NCBI GenBank assembly: GCA_036927565.1
Contig: JAYESD010000001.1
Coordinates: 265,433,560-265,497,559, forward strand
DNA length: 64,000 bases
Reading direction: 5' to 3'
From: Tuctoria greenei
Taxonomy: Eukaryota > Streptophyta > Magnoliopsida > Poales > Poaceae
A program made the translations under genes and the position numbers. Positions within the stretch are counted from its first letter, which is position 1, and each line of letters begins with the position of its first letter. Under the pieces are notes generated by a model. It did not search any database, was not told where the DNA came from, and saw nothing but the letters and a program-made list of their open reading frames with translations. Shown here piece by piece: positions 33,101 to 45,009 of the stretch.

Positions 33101-33865
33101 GCTTTAGTATCAGGTGTGGTCTTTTGACAAACAAACTCTTGCCACTGAGATTATGTGATTTTTCCCATATTCCTCGGGCTAGGGACCTTATCGGCCTTAA
33201 CATAAGCATTCATTTCACTCTTCCAGCCACGAAAGTTCTTGCTGCAAGAGACTAATGTTGCTTTCTTTACAGCTTCTTCTGTGCCTTTCGGGAACTTGAA
33301 TTGTTTCTTTATTCTTTCCCACAACTCATTCTTGGTCTGCTCGGGTAATTTCCTCCAATTCTTGGTTGTGATCGGCACGAGCTCCCTAACAAGAAAACCG
33401 CATGTATTATGGTACTTGGTAACTGAATCTAGTAGTTCTTGGGGAAGCCCACCTAGACAGACCCTTGTTATGTACATGATGCGATCCAATGGACCCTTAT
33501 TGGGACCTCGTTGCCCTCGTTTCCGCTTGAGTGAAGATGAGGATTGATCCATTGGAGAACCTTCTGCGGTTTTAGGAGCCGAAGTCACCTTGTTGTCTTC
33601 GCGATTAATCTAGGTAGAAAAGAATTATAAGACTTCGTATACTTGACAACCAACATTAACTGGAACCGCTGAAGTTAAGATTCGTGATCCATACCTCGTC
33701 AGTAGGATCATATTTTGGGTTGAGATCCTGTGAAGTCTTTTTAATTTTTATATTAGGAAAAGGATCCAATGGACTGTGAAAGGATGCTGAACTGCTAGAG
33801 TCAGTAAACTCCATATTGTCTTCTTTATTGTTACTACCAGCACCAGTCTTCTTAGGGCTTTCCAT
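30132..33865 (-). pseudogene. CACTA TnpA-like protein fused to a Ulp1 (C48) cysteine protease, copy 1
   Basis: Exon 1 is 33865-33695 (57 codons, MESPKKTGAG). Exon 2 starts at 33609 and reads KRKRGQRGPNKGPLDRI. Then follow a Transposase_24-like block (WRKLPEQTKNELWERIKKQF, WKSEMNAYVK), a Glu/Lys coiled coil, and a CRLLVPIARAGNNIK block. A Gln/Pro-rich region (PVEKQLGVVLEPA) follows. Beyond an intron-rich stretch lie Ulp1 catalytic parts: His in SHYIMIFIKP, Asp in VLDSADFPPDRY, and Gln/Cys in KQPAGSVLCGYYVC. TnpA-type proteins bind subterminal repeats; the protease role in CACTA elements is not settled. In-frame stops occur near 33150 (Gln codon to TAA; copy 2 keeps Gln), at 31438 and between the His and Asp near 30927. 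The protein is broken but its architecture is clear. Confidence 0.82.
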
Positions 33866-33879
33866 GCTAGAACTAATAA

Positions 33880-34317
33880 GACAAAAAATATAATAAATGG
33901 CATATTAACTTTACATGAAGTGTTACATGAAGAAAAAGATGGAAGCATTCTAGGATTTGATAAGGCATTCTAGGGTTTAAGGCGACTGACCAAAAGGTTC
34001 CTATACATTACGAGGGTGACAAGCATGTTAAAGTTGCTCACCAACAATGGCAATTTTATCTTCTTATTCTAAATAGGCTGTTACTTGTATCTGTGTTCTG
34101 AGTACAAGCGATGTTCAACAGCCGTATGCGAGCACATTGCTTTGTTTGGCAAAAGGATAGCGACACCGATCTCAAAGGAGCACAACCCTGTGAGATGAAG
34201 TGCGGGGCGGCTACACTCTATTTTCAGTACATATGCTATTATCCACTCATGTTACCACCAAGTTCCCAGATTTTTAACTGAAATTTGGCAGAGCTTTCTT
34301 TGTATGTTGCTGATTTT
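33880..34317. other. 5' flank or intron of the TnpA-like gene
   Basis: No coding sequence recognised. Confidence 0.3.
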
Positions 34318-34596
34318 GGGGATGTTTGGTTTGGAGACACAATTTGCCACACTTTGCCACACTTAAAGTTAGTCAAGTTTGACCACCTTAGTCATGTGTT
34401 TGGTTTATAGCCACAATTGTGGCAACATTCCTTGCCACCTAACTGAGTCCCACATGTCAAGGTCTCAAAAAAGTGTGGCAAGATTCCCTTAGGCTTGCCA
34501 AGTTGTGACTGAAAATGTGAGCACCTAACCTTAGTCAAGTTAGGCAAAAATCTGTGGCAAATTATGGCAACCTTAGTATATAAACCAAACAACCCC
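34318..34596. repeat. Tourist-like MITE, 279 bp
   Basis: Terminal inverted repeats ggggatgtttggttt and aaaccaaacaacccc, flanked by ttt on both sides. The sequence between is AT-rich and partly foldback (tgtggcaa/ttgccaca repeats). The ends resemble PIF/Harbinger-derived Tourist MITEs. It lies inside the CACTA element, so it inserted later. Confidence 0.7.
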
Positions 34597-35608
34597 TTTG
34601 TCCACAATTTTCAAATAGAGAATATTGATATTTGCAGAAAAAATATATTGCAAACTTGTTACACACATCCTCAGGATTCCATAAATGTAAATTATGAAGT
34701 CTTTAATGATCCTACTAGAAATTACGATCCAAACAGCAACTGAATACATAACTGTCCAGATTATGGACTGTTACGACACCTTAAACGGTACTTCGATTTA
34801 GACCTGGTTATCGCATGTTTTAGCCTTAGAATTGAATAGGAAATTGATAGAGGACTCTTTAAGCTTTACAAACATGTATACATATGCATAGGTTGATTTT
34901 CTAATTTAAGAATTATAGCTGTTCAAAGTTCAGAAATTTTCTACCTGTTTCAGATAACATTGTACACAGGTACTAATTTCAACTCCAGTTTCTAATTAGT
35001 TCTAAACCGAATTTTAGGTAACAATGAATAGAAAAGTTGTAGAATAGCTCTTCCCCTTTCCAAAAATGTATCACAATAGACTAGAAGAGCTTTTTATAAA
35101 TAATTATAGCAAAAATTCAGATGCTTGTTCATACAGTTTTAGAACAGCAACTGATTTAGTTAGAGAAGATTTTTATCACCTTAGAATGGTCTATTGGCTT
35201 GAAGGTCAATGCAAAACTTACAGAATACTTCAATAGCTTTCCAAAAAGTATGCCTACCCTTTTCGCTACAGAAGGCTAACTAAGGATGCTATCCTTTTCG
35301 AATTCCCGAACCCTAACCAAGGAAATCTATGCAAGGAATCATTTGACTCGGCCGGCGCCGAGGGCGAGGAGGGAGGCGGCACGAGGACGGAGGAGGGAAG
35401 GTCGAAGGGTTTAGGGTTTACCGTGAAGCTCGGTGGTGACGGCAATGGCCTCGCTCGGTGTACCTGAAAGTGACGAGGGCAAAGCAAACGGGCAACGACA
35501 AAGCTTGGCGGCGACGGCGGCGAACACTTGGCGGCAAACGAAATTTTAGCAGCCTGACGGCATCTAAGTGTTTCGCCCGGGTTAGGTTTTACCAACGCAG
35601 CCCGAGAG
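34597..35608 (-). other. presumed TnpA 5' leader and first-intron region
   Basis: AT-rich until about 35270, then GC-rich on the minus strand (35270-35600). The GC-rich part follows the leftward TATA box at 35611 and may be a non-coding first exon. Its open frame has no family similarity that I can see. Confidence 0.35.
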
Positions 35609-35610
35609 GT

Positions 35611-35618
35611 ATATATAG
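35611..35618 (-). promoter_or_regulatory. leftward TATA box of the CACTA central promoter
   Basis: ctatatat on the minus strand, at the left border of the central repeats, pointing toward the TnpA-like gene. Confidence 0.5.
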
Positions 35619-35619
35619 A

Positions 35620-38190
35620 CGCCTATTTTCTCAGGCGGATTTCAAGTACCGACCACCTGAGAAGATGGTTATCTCAGGCGGGTTTTACTTACCAACCGCC
35701 TGCGAAGATTCAATTATCTCAGGCGGTTGGTAAGTAAAACCCGCCTGAGATAAACATATTCTCAGGCGGTTATTAAGTATTAATCACCTGAGAAGATCTT
35801 TACTTCTTAACAATTAATATTGTTGATTAAATGTGGGGCCCTTAAAAAGGCAAAATTCTACTTTCTTATAATATTATTGATTAGTAAAGGTTACTATTAA
35901 ATTTCACTTCATAAATCCTTTGAAATTGGTCAGAACATAAAAACATATAACAATTGCCATTTTTCATTTTTCTATCTTGATGAATATAATGCTTTTTGAT
36001 TTATTTTTTCAATGAACATTTTTATTCATCATACCAATCTGTATGTATTTTTTCAGATTTTTTTAATTTTTTTGAAGCAATGTGTGTTCATAATTTGATG
36101 AATGCCTCATATGTATATGAGCATTTAGTTAGGATGATGGATAATTTGAATTTTGATATGTTGGAATGCTTTAAAAAATTTAACAAAATTCATACATGTA
36201 TAAATAATACAAATATGTTCATACAAACAAATTTCAATGAAAGATCCTTTTTTTAGGAGATACACAAATGTCAATAATATGTGAGTATAAATTAATTTGA
36301 TATTTACCAAAACATTAAAATGTCAGCTATACAATTTTTAAAATATTTAGTTCATGTGGTAGATGTTAATTTTTGAAAATTATAGAAGAAAGAATCATCG
36401 AATTTGGACTCAATTTGCAGAATCTATACATGTTTGAGTATTTATATTGAAATCTAAATAAAAAAGAAACAATGGAAAAGGAAACTGAAGAACAGGCTCG
36501 TGCATTATCTCAGGCGGTTGGTAAGTAAAACCCGCCTGAGATAAACATCTTTTCAGATGGCTATTAAGTATTAACCGTCTGAGAAGATATTTACTTCTTC
36601 TTAATTAATATTCTTGATTAAATGTGGGGCTCTTAAAAAGACAAAATTCCACTTTCTTGTAATATTATTAATTAGTAAAGGTTACCATTAAATTTCACTT
36701 CATAAATCCTTTGAAATTGGTCAGAACATAAAAAAATATAACAATTGCTATTTTTTATTTTTCTATCTTGATGAACATAATGATTTTTTCATTTATTTTT
36801 TCAATGGAAATTTTTATTCATCATACCAACCTCTATGTATTTTTCAGTTTTTTTTTAATTTTTTTTAATCAATGTGTGTTCATAATTTGATGAATGCCTC
36901 ATATGTATATGAGCATTTAGTTAGGATGATGGATAATTGGAATTTTGACATGTTGGGATGCTTTAAAAAATTTAACAAAATTCATACATGTATAAATAAT
37001 ACAAATATGTTCATACAACCAAATTTCAGTGAAGGATCCTTTTTTTAGGAGATACACAAATGTGAATAATATGTGAGTAGAAATTAATTTGATATTTACC
37101 AAAACATTACAATGTCAGCTATACAAGTTTTAAAATATTTAGTTCAGGTGGTAGATGTTAATTTTTAAAAATTATAGAAGAAAGAATCATCGAATTTGGA
37201 CTCAATTTGCAAAATCTATACATGTTTGAGTATTTATATTGGAATCTAAATAAAAAAAGCAAGGGAAAAAGGAAACTGAAGAACAGGCTTGGACATTATC
37301 TCAAGCGGTTGGTAAGTAAAACCCGCCTGAGATAAACATCTTCTCAGGCGGTTATTAAGTATTAACCGTCTGAGAAGATCTTTACTTCTTCTTAATTAAT
37401 ATTCTTGATTAAATATGGGGCCCTTAAAAAGGCAAAATTCCACTTTTTGTAATATTATTGATTAATAAAGGTTACCATTAAATTTCAGTTCATAAATTCT
37501 TTAAAATTGGTCACAACATAAAAAACATATAATAATTGCTATTTTCATTTTTCTATCTTGATAAATATAATGATTTTTTCATTTATTTTTTCAATGGACA
37601 TTTTTATTCATCATACCAACCTCTATGTATTTTTTCAGATTTTTTTAAATTTTTTTGAATCAATGTGTGTTCATAATTTGATGAATGCCTCATATGTATA
37701 TGAGCATTTAGTTAGGATGACGGATAATTTGAATTTTGACATGTTGGAATGCTTAAAAAAAATTAAAAAATTCATACATGTATAAATAAGGCAAATATGT
37801 TTATACAAACCAATGTTAGTGAAAAATCCTTTTTTTAGGAGATACACAAATGTGAATAATATGTGAGTAGAAATTAATTTGATATTTACCAAAACATTAC
37901 AATGTCAGCTATACAAGTTTTAAAATATTTAGTTCATGTGGTAGATGTTAATTTTGAAAATTATAGAAGAAAGAATCATCGAATTTGGACTCAATTTGCA
38001 GAATCTATACATGTTTGAGTATTTATATTAGAATCTAAATAAAAAAGAAGCAAGGGAAAAGGAAATTGAAGAGGCTCGGGCATTATCTCAGGCGGTTGGT
38101 AAGTAAAACCCACCTGAGATAATCATTTTCTCAGGCGGTTATTAAGAACCAACCGCCTGAGAAAAAGTTAAAAACCGTATGTGAAAAATA
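35620..38190. repeat. central tandem repeats of the CACTA element, three 790-bp units
   Basis: Each unit starts attatctcaggcggttggta and continues with aaacccgcctgagataaac and the same AT-rich body. Starts are 35713, 36504, 37295 and (partial) 38082, giving periods of 791, 791 and 787. The aggcggttggtaagtaaaacccgcct core is itself palindromic and is related to the subterminal motif. The whole lies between two outward-facing TATA boxes. Confidence 0.85.
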
Positions 38191-38196
38191 GACGCC

Positions 38197-38204
38197 TATA
38201 TAAA
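38197..38204 (+). promoter_or_regulatory. rightward TATA box of the CACTA central promoter
   Basis: tatataaa in gacgcctatataaagacccc, pointing toward TNPD. A GC-rich leader (38240-38420) follows. Confidence 0.55.
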
Positions 38205-39495
<1,291 letters not shown>

Positions 39496-42400
39496 ATGTA
39501 TAACATGCCAAGACCCGATCCTATGTACATTCATAATGTTGCAAATTTTATTGAAGCATCCAAGAGACATGCAAAGTTGCAAAAGATAGATGATATATTA
39601 TGTCCATATATCGACTGCAAAAATAAGATTACTTGGACGGATACTATAGTAATCCAATCTCATTCGGTAAAAAGAGGTTTAAAAAAACTACACAATATGG
39701 ACAGAGCATGGTGAGTTAGATACACATGATGTGGATAAAGATGATGAGAGAGGTTCAGATGATGATAATGTTCATATCGATGATGGTAGTGACTATCAAG
39801 ATGGTGATGATGATGATGAGTTTGATTGTGAGGAGATGTTGCGTCAAATTGAACCATATGTATTGCCTTCTATGGGAGCAAGCAAAGGTTTAAGTAAAAT
39901 GGAGACATTGTAGAATGCGGCGACGGAGCTTTTATATGATGAATCAAACGGTTGTGATAAAGAGTTTACTACATTGCGTGCAGTCTTATAACTACTAAAG
40001 TTGAAAACTACGCACGGATGGTCCGATTGTAGTTTCTCTGATCTTTTGAATCTTATAGCAGAAATTCTTCCAAATCCAAATAAACTGCCCAGAAGTACTT
40101 ATAAAGCGAAGAAACTTCTTTGCCCGATGGCACTAGGTGTGACAAAAATACACACTTGTATGAACCATTGTATTCTGTATCGCAAAGAGCATGAGCTCGC
40201 AACTAGACGCCCCATTTGTGGTGTCAGTAGATATAAGAAGGACTACAATCACCAGTATGTTACCAACATGAAAAAGTCTCAGAAGAATAAGAAGTTTATT
40301 ATTGGTCCTGAAGGTGACGATGATGATACTTCTGGCGATACAGACGGGAAGAATAAGAAAAAAATTCCTGCCTTGGTGATGTGGTACCTTCCGGTAATTG
40401 ATCGATTGAAGCGTTTGTTCTCAAACCCTAGGGAGACTGAACTTATGTGTTGGCATTCCGAGCAACACAAGAAGAATCAAAAACATATTCGACACCCTGG
40501 TGATGCAACACAGTAGAAAAATTTTGATATTCAGTATCCAAAATTTGCAAAGGAAATCAGAAATGTCAGGTTTGCCTTGGGTACAGACAGAATGAATCCG
40601 TTTGGTGAAAAAAGGAGCATACACAGCACATGACCTGTGGTCTTAATGATGTACAACCTACCGATGTGGTTGTGTCACAAAAGGAAATATATCTTGTTAT
40701 CTGTTCTTATCCAATGTCCGAAACAACCCGACATCGAAATTGATGTGTTCTTGGATATGGCAAAATTGTGGAATGAATGAGTACGTACATGGGATGAGTA
40801 CAAGCGGGAGTATTTCACGCTAAGAGCAATGATATTTGTTACCGTGCATGATTATCCCGGACTGTTTACATTATCGGGACAAATGAAAGGGAACAAAGGT
40901 TGTGTAAGGTGCGTGGATAGAACTGGATTTCTATACCTCACTTCATCCAGAAAGACGGTATACATGAGACACCGATGGTTCTTGACAGATACACACAAGT
41001 ATAGGAACATGAAAGAACAATTTGATAACAAAATCGAAAAACATACTGCACCAAAACCTTACAGTGGAAAACTTGTGTTCGAAATGGTCAAGAACATTCA
41101 TATTGCTTTCGGTAAGGGCAAAAAATGTAAAGGAATTAAGACAAAGAAAAGTACATCTTCGGATGATACAACTGACATGGCTTTCAAGAAACAATCAATT
41201 GTTTTCAAGTATCTTCCGTATTGGAAGAATCTGGAATTTTTCCATAGTATTGATTTGATGCACGTTACAAAGAATGTATTTGACAGCATCATTGGGACCT
41301 TGCTGGACATGCCAATGAAAACAAAGGACGGATTAAATTCACGTATGGACCTAGTAAATATTGATTTGAGATCAGAGCTTCATCCAGTAGAAAAGGCGAA
41401 CGGGAAGCATTACCTTCTCCTAGCCAGCTACAACTTGACGTTAGAAGAGAAAAAAAGCAATTTGTGAATGCTTGCGTGGGATCAAAGTGCCCACGAGTGT
41501 CTCATCCAATATCCGCAAACTAGTCTCGATAAAAGACTTGTCTTTATTCGGTTATAATTCTCACGTCTGTCACATGATGATGACAGTGTCCCTTGCCATT
41601 GCAATAAGAGTCATCAAACCTGAGCATATAAAAGTTTTCATCACACGTTTGTGTTACTTCTTCAATGCAGTATCGCAAAAGGTGATAGCACATGAATATT
41701 TAGACTATCTAAAAACATACATCATCGAGACTATGTGCAAGCTTGAGATGTGTTTCCCACCATCCTTTTTCGATATGCAAGTACACCTAATCATACATCT
41801 TGTTGATTAGATAAAAGCATTGGGGCCACTATATTTAGATCATATATTTCGTTGGAGAGATATTTAGGAGTATTAAAAGGTTATGTGTGGAACCGTGCTC
41901 ACCCAGAGGGTTCAATTATGGAAGGATACACCACTAAAGAAGTGATTGAGGGTTGCGCTGATTACATCAAAGATGGAGAATCGGTAGGTGTGCCTATACC
42001 AATACATGAGGGTAGACTACGTGGGAGAGGCAAAGTGGGTAAGAAAACTTTTATCATTCAAGATTACAAGAATGTACATCATGCACATTTTGGTGTACTA
42101 CAACAGCTCGCAATAGCTGAGTCGTACATCGAGGAACACCAAATTGAGCTTCGTGATAAAAATCAAGACCGCACAGAGGACTGGATCATGAAAGAGCACA
42201 AAAGATGTTTTACTGAATGGTTAATGAACAAAAATATACCATACAGAAACACTATAGAAGAGGCAACAATGAAGAAGTTAGCTTCTGGCCCATCTGCTTT
42301 GGTGACATCATGGCAAGCATATGACATCAATGGTTACATATTTTACACTAAAGAAATAATGGTAAGAGTGTTGCACAAAATAGTGGTGTTCGTATTGAGG

Positions 42401-42842
42401 CTTATTATTCACAAGGGCAAAAGACCACATACTTCGAGTTCATAGATGAAATATGGGAACTCGATTATGGCGAAAGAATGGTAATGCCTGTATTTAAGTT
42501 TCAATTGGTCAAACATCCTGATGGTGTGAAAGTGGACAATTACGGGCTGACACTGGTAGACTGGAATAAAGTAGGTTATAAAGATGACCTGTGGGTTCTC
42601 GTCGATAGTGTTGCACAAGTTTTTTATGTTCAAGATCCAGAAACTGAGAAGATGCACGTAGTTGTTTCTGGAAAGCAAATATTGTTGGGGTTGAGAATGT
42701 GGGAGATAATGAAGAGGAATATAATCAGTATGAAGAGATGTACCTTTTCACCGAACCAGAAAACATCAAGCGTGTAGAGAGAAGCATTAAAAAGAATTTG
42801 AAACCCTATATGCGAGAAGATGTCAATGCTGGAAAAAATGTA
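39496..42842 (+). pseudogene. TNPD-type transposase of the CACTA element, disrupted
   Basis: En/Spm transposase that would cut at CACTA ends. The start MYNMPRPDPMYIHNVANFIE and CPYIDCKNKI form the transposase-associated Cys-rich domain. An acidic linker follows, then the Transposase_21 block (KIPALVMWYLPVIDRLKRLF, then the WHSEQHKKN region and the FVTVHDYPGLFTLSGQMKG block). After these come RYLPYWKNL-like and DLMHVTKNVFDS motifs, a DUF4218-like part (CFPPSFFDMQVHLIIHLVD, GYVWNRAHPEGSIMEGY) and a DUF4216-like C-terminus (KHPDGVKVDNYGLTLVDW). Breaks: frameshifts near 39714, stops near 39913, 39990, 40516, 40780 and 41467, and loss of frame near 41810 and 42430. The stop at 42842 looks natural. 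Gene order and direction oppose TnpA. Confidence 0.87.
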
Positions 42843-42869
42843 TGATATATATTGTATATATTTGTATCT

Positions 42870-44346
42870 TCTGAAATCAACTTAGAACAATGCTCTATTT
42901 CAGCTTTAGATAGCATGTTTCGAACATTATTAAATTCAGCTTCTGTTTCGAACATTATTAAATTCAATATGTGTATATAAAATTTTTTTTGACCTATGAT
43001 GATCAGGCTTGTCTTCCAACAGCTTGGTTCCAAACAACATCTAGAAGCACAACTCTTGAAGCTCCTATCAAGCTAATCCCTTCACAACAAGCTCTTGTAG
43101 ATGCAAGTAACATCCGAGACTCATCATTTGGATTGTTAAAAGCTTCAATTTAAGTCTGACGATACTTCCCGTCCATTTGAGGGCTTGTTTGGATAGGAGT
43201 GGATCCACTTCAATATAAGTGTTTTGAGGTGTATTGAGGAGAAAATTAGTTCATTCTTCACTTCAATCCACTTCCATCCAATTAGATTGAGTACACCCAA
43301 ACAAGCCCTGCAAGATTTCTTTCTCTTCTCTCCATTTTAAAAACTTACAAAGATGCTACTTTATCAGTTCTAATGGTTGAATATATTGACTACAAATCAA
43401 TACCATCTCTCTTAGTGCTTCACACAAGCGACGAAGCGTACAACTTCAATCACAAATTTTGTTTTTATCATTTTCATAGGAATTTGACCTTAATCTTTCA
43501 AGCATAGATTTATCAATAATTGAAGCTTCATCATCAGACATGTTAATGGCAGTTACAAGTGAAGGGTGTGTCGAAGCTAACGAAATCTCAACGGGATTGA
43601 AGACAAAGAGATGCTGCATATGAGTGACAATGTCCAGGTTAGACAACATGAAGCTATGATGGCAGCCTTTAACAACATGAAAAGTGATGCCAAGGTTATG
43701 CTTGCATCAACCAAGACATGTTGTGAGGGTATAACACTTGTTGGGGCAAACATAACCTTGGCCAAGGTTATGCTTGCCCCCAACAAGTGTTATACCCTCA
43801 CAACATGCCTTGGTTGATGCAAGCATAACCTTGGCATCACTTTTCATGTTGTTGAAGGTTGTCATCATAGCTTCACACTGTTTAACCTGAACATTGCCGC
43901 TCATATGCAGGACCTCTTTATCTTCAGTCCGATTCAGATTTTGTTAGCTTCGACACATCTTTCACTTATAACTGCCATTAACATGTGTGATAAGGAAGCT
44001 TCACTTATTTGATAAATATATGCTTGAAAGATTAAGGTTAAATCCCTATGAAAGTGTAAAAACAAGATTTGTGATTGAAGTTGTTCGCTTACTCGCTTGT
44101 GTGAAGCACTAAGAAAGTAGGTATTGATTTCTAGTCAATATACTTAGACATTAAAACTAAGAAAGGAGCATCTTCTTAAGTTTTCAAATGGACAGGAGGG
44201 TAAGAAATCGTTCATATGGATGGGAAAATCCTTCCAAGGATTGTCAGGCTTCAAATTGATGCTTTCAACAATCCAAATGATGATCCACGAGTGTTACTTG
44301 CATCTACAAGAGTTTGGTGTGCAGGGATTAGCTTGTCAGGAGCTTA
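42870..44346. repeat. captured SNF2 (CLASSY/DRD1-like) helicase exons arranged as a nested palindrome
   Basis: Four copies of one SNF2 helicase C-terminal exon: minus at 43163-43020, plus at 43590-43757, minus at 43905-43766, plus at 44240-44346. The minus copy at 43163 reads LLASTRACCEGISLIGASRV and continues to a VVWNQAVGRQA block. The plus copy reads KEMLHMSDNVQVRQHEAMMA and then VMLASTKTCCEGITLVGA. Farther left, 43033-42880 (minus) adds a GQKKF block and SKAEIEHCSKLISED. Left arm 43059-43761 and right arm 43762-44346 are reverse complements apart from a MITE in the left arm. The 'LLAST.ACCEGI.L.GASRVVLLDVVWN' wording is that of CLASSY/DRD1-type remodellers, but this subfamily call is from memory. 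Confidence 0.75.
43181..43308. repeat. Tourist-like MITE, 128 bp, in one palindrome arm
   Basis: gggcttgtttgg at the left end and ccaaacaagccc at the right. The sequence is absent from the corresponding place in the right arm (about 44190-44210), so it inserted after the palindrome formed. Confidence 0.7.
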
Positions 44347-44349
44347 GAA

Positions 44350-44590
44350 GCATCATAGGCGGTTCTTAAACAACAACCACCCGTGGAAATCATGTATTTT
44401 CTCAGGCGTTGGTTAATTAAGAATCGCTTTTGATGTTAGCTACATCACAGGCAGTTCTTAATTAATAACCGGCCGAGAAAATACATGATTTCCACGGGCG
44501 GTTGTTGTTTAAGAACCGCCTGTGATGTTCTGTCATCACAGGCGGTTATTGTATCATTCGCCATCACAGTCGCATTTTTTTACGGACTGT
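44350..44590. repeat. right subterminal repeats and hairpin of CACTA copy 1
   Basis: Copies of caggcggttctta and its complement. 44356-44402 and 44475-44521 are near-perfect reverse complements (aggcggttcttaaacaacaa versus ttgttgtttaagaaccgcct). Confidence 0.75.
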
Positions 44591-44692
44591 CTGTGTTTGA
44601 AAAATCCAGGCGAATGTGAAAATGCTTTTTGTAGTAGTGAAAGACATTTTTTCTTCCACGGATCCGTTTTGGGGTCACCTTAGACAACCGAT

Positions 44693-44900
44693 CTATGGTC
44701 ATTAAGCAACAAACAAGCAACAGTAATTAGGTGAATTGGTAAAAGAAGATAGAAATAAGATAGAAAACCTTAGATGAATTGGTCCAAATGCATTCACCAC
44801 CATGATCGTCCCTCCCTGAATCACAAAACAATTTAGCCGATCCAAATAGGCAGAAAATGTAGAACAGAATCCATTAGTTTGAATCTGAGCAGAGCAGTTG
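44693..44900. other. spacer between the phosphatase exon and LTR-derived DNA
   Basis: Probably an intron or upstream region of the 5-phosphatase gene. A short exon-like stretch on the minus strand (44776-44830) has no clear match. Confidence 0.3.
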
Positions 44901-45009
44901 TGTCACACCTAGTTTTAAAAAGACGACCAGATGCATTCTACATGTATGCCATGATCAGTTCATTTTATACATATGTACACAAAAGTAAAATACCATTAAA
45001 ATAAACCAT

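Noticed and set aside
35266..35595. 109-codon Pro/Ser-rich frame on the minus strand
   Set aside because: Lies just after a leftward TATA box and fits a GC-rich untranslated leader better than a protein.
36125..37892. Three similar small minus-strand frames (about 60-73 codons)
   Set aside because: Same frame recurring in each 790-bp repeat unit; no conservation beyond the repeat and AT-rich.
41472..41810. Separate 112-codon gene after TNPD
   Set aside because: It is the continuing TNPD sequence after a stop, not an independent gene.
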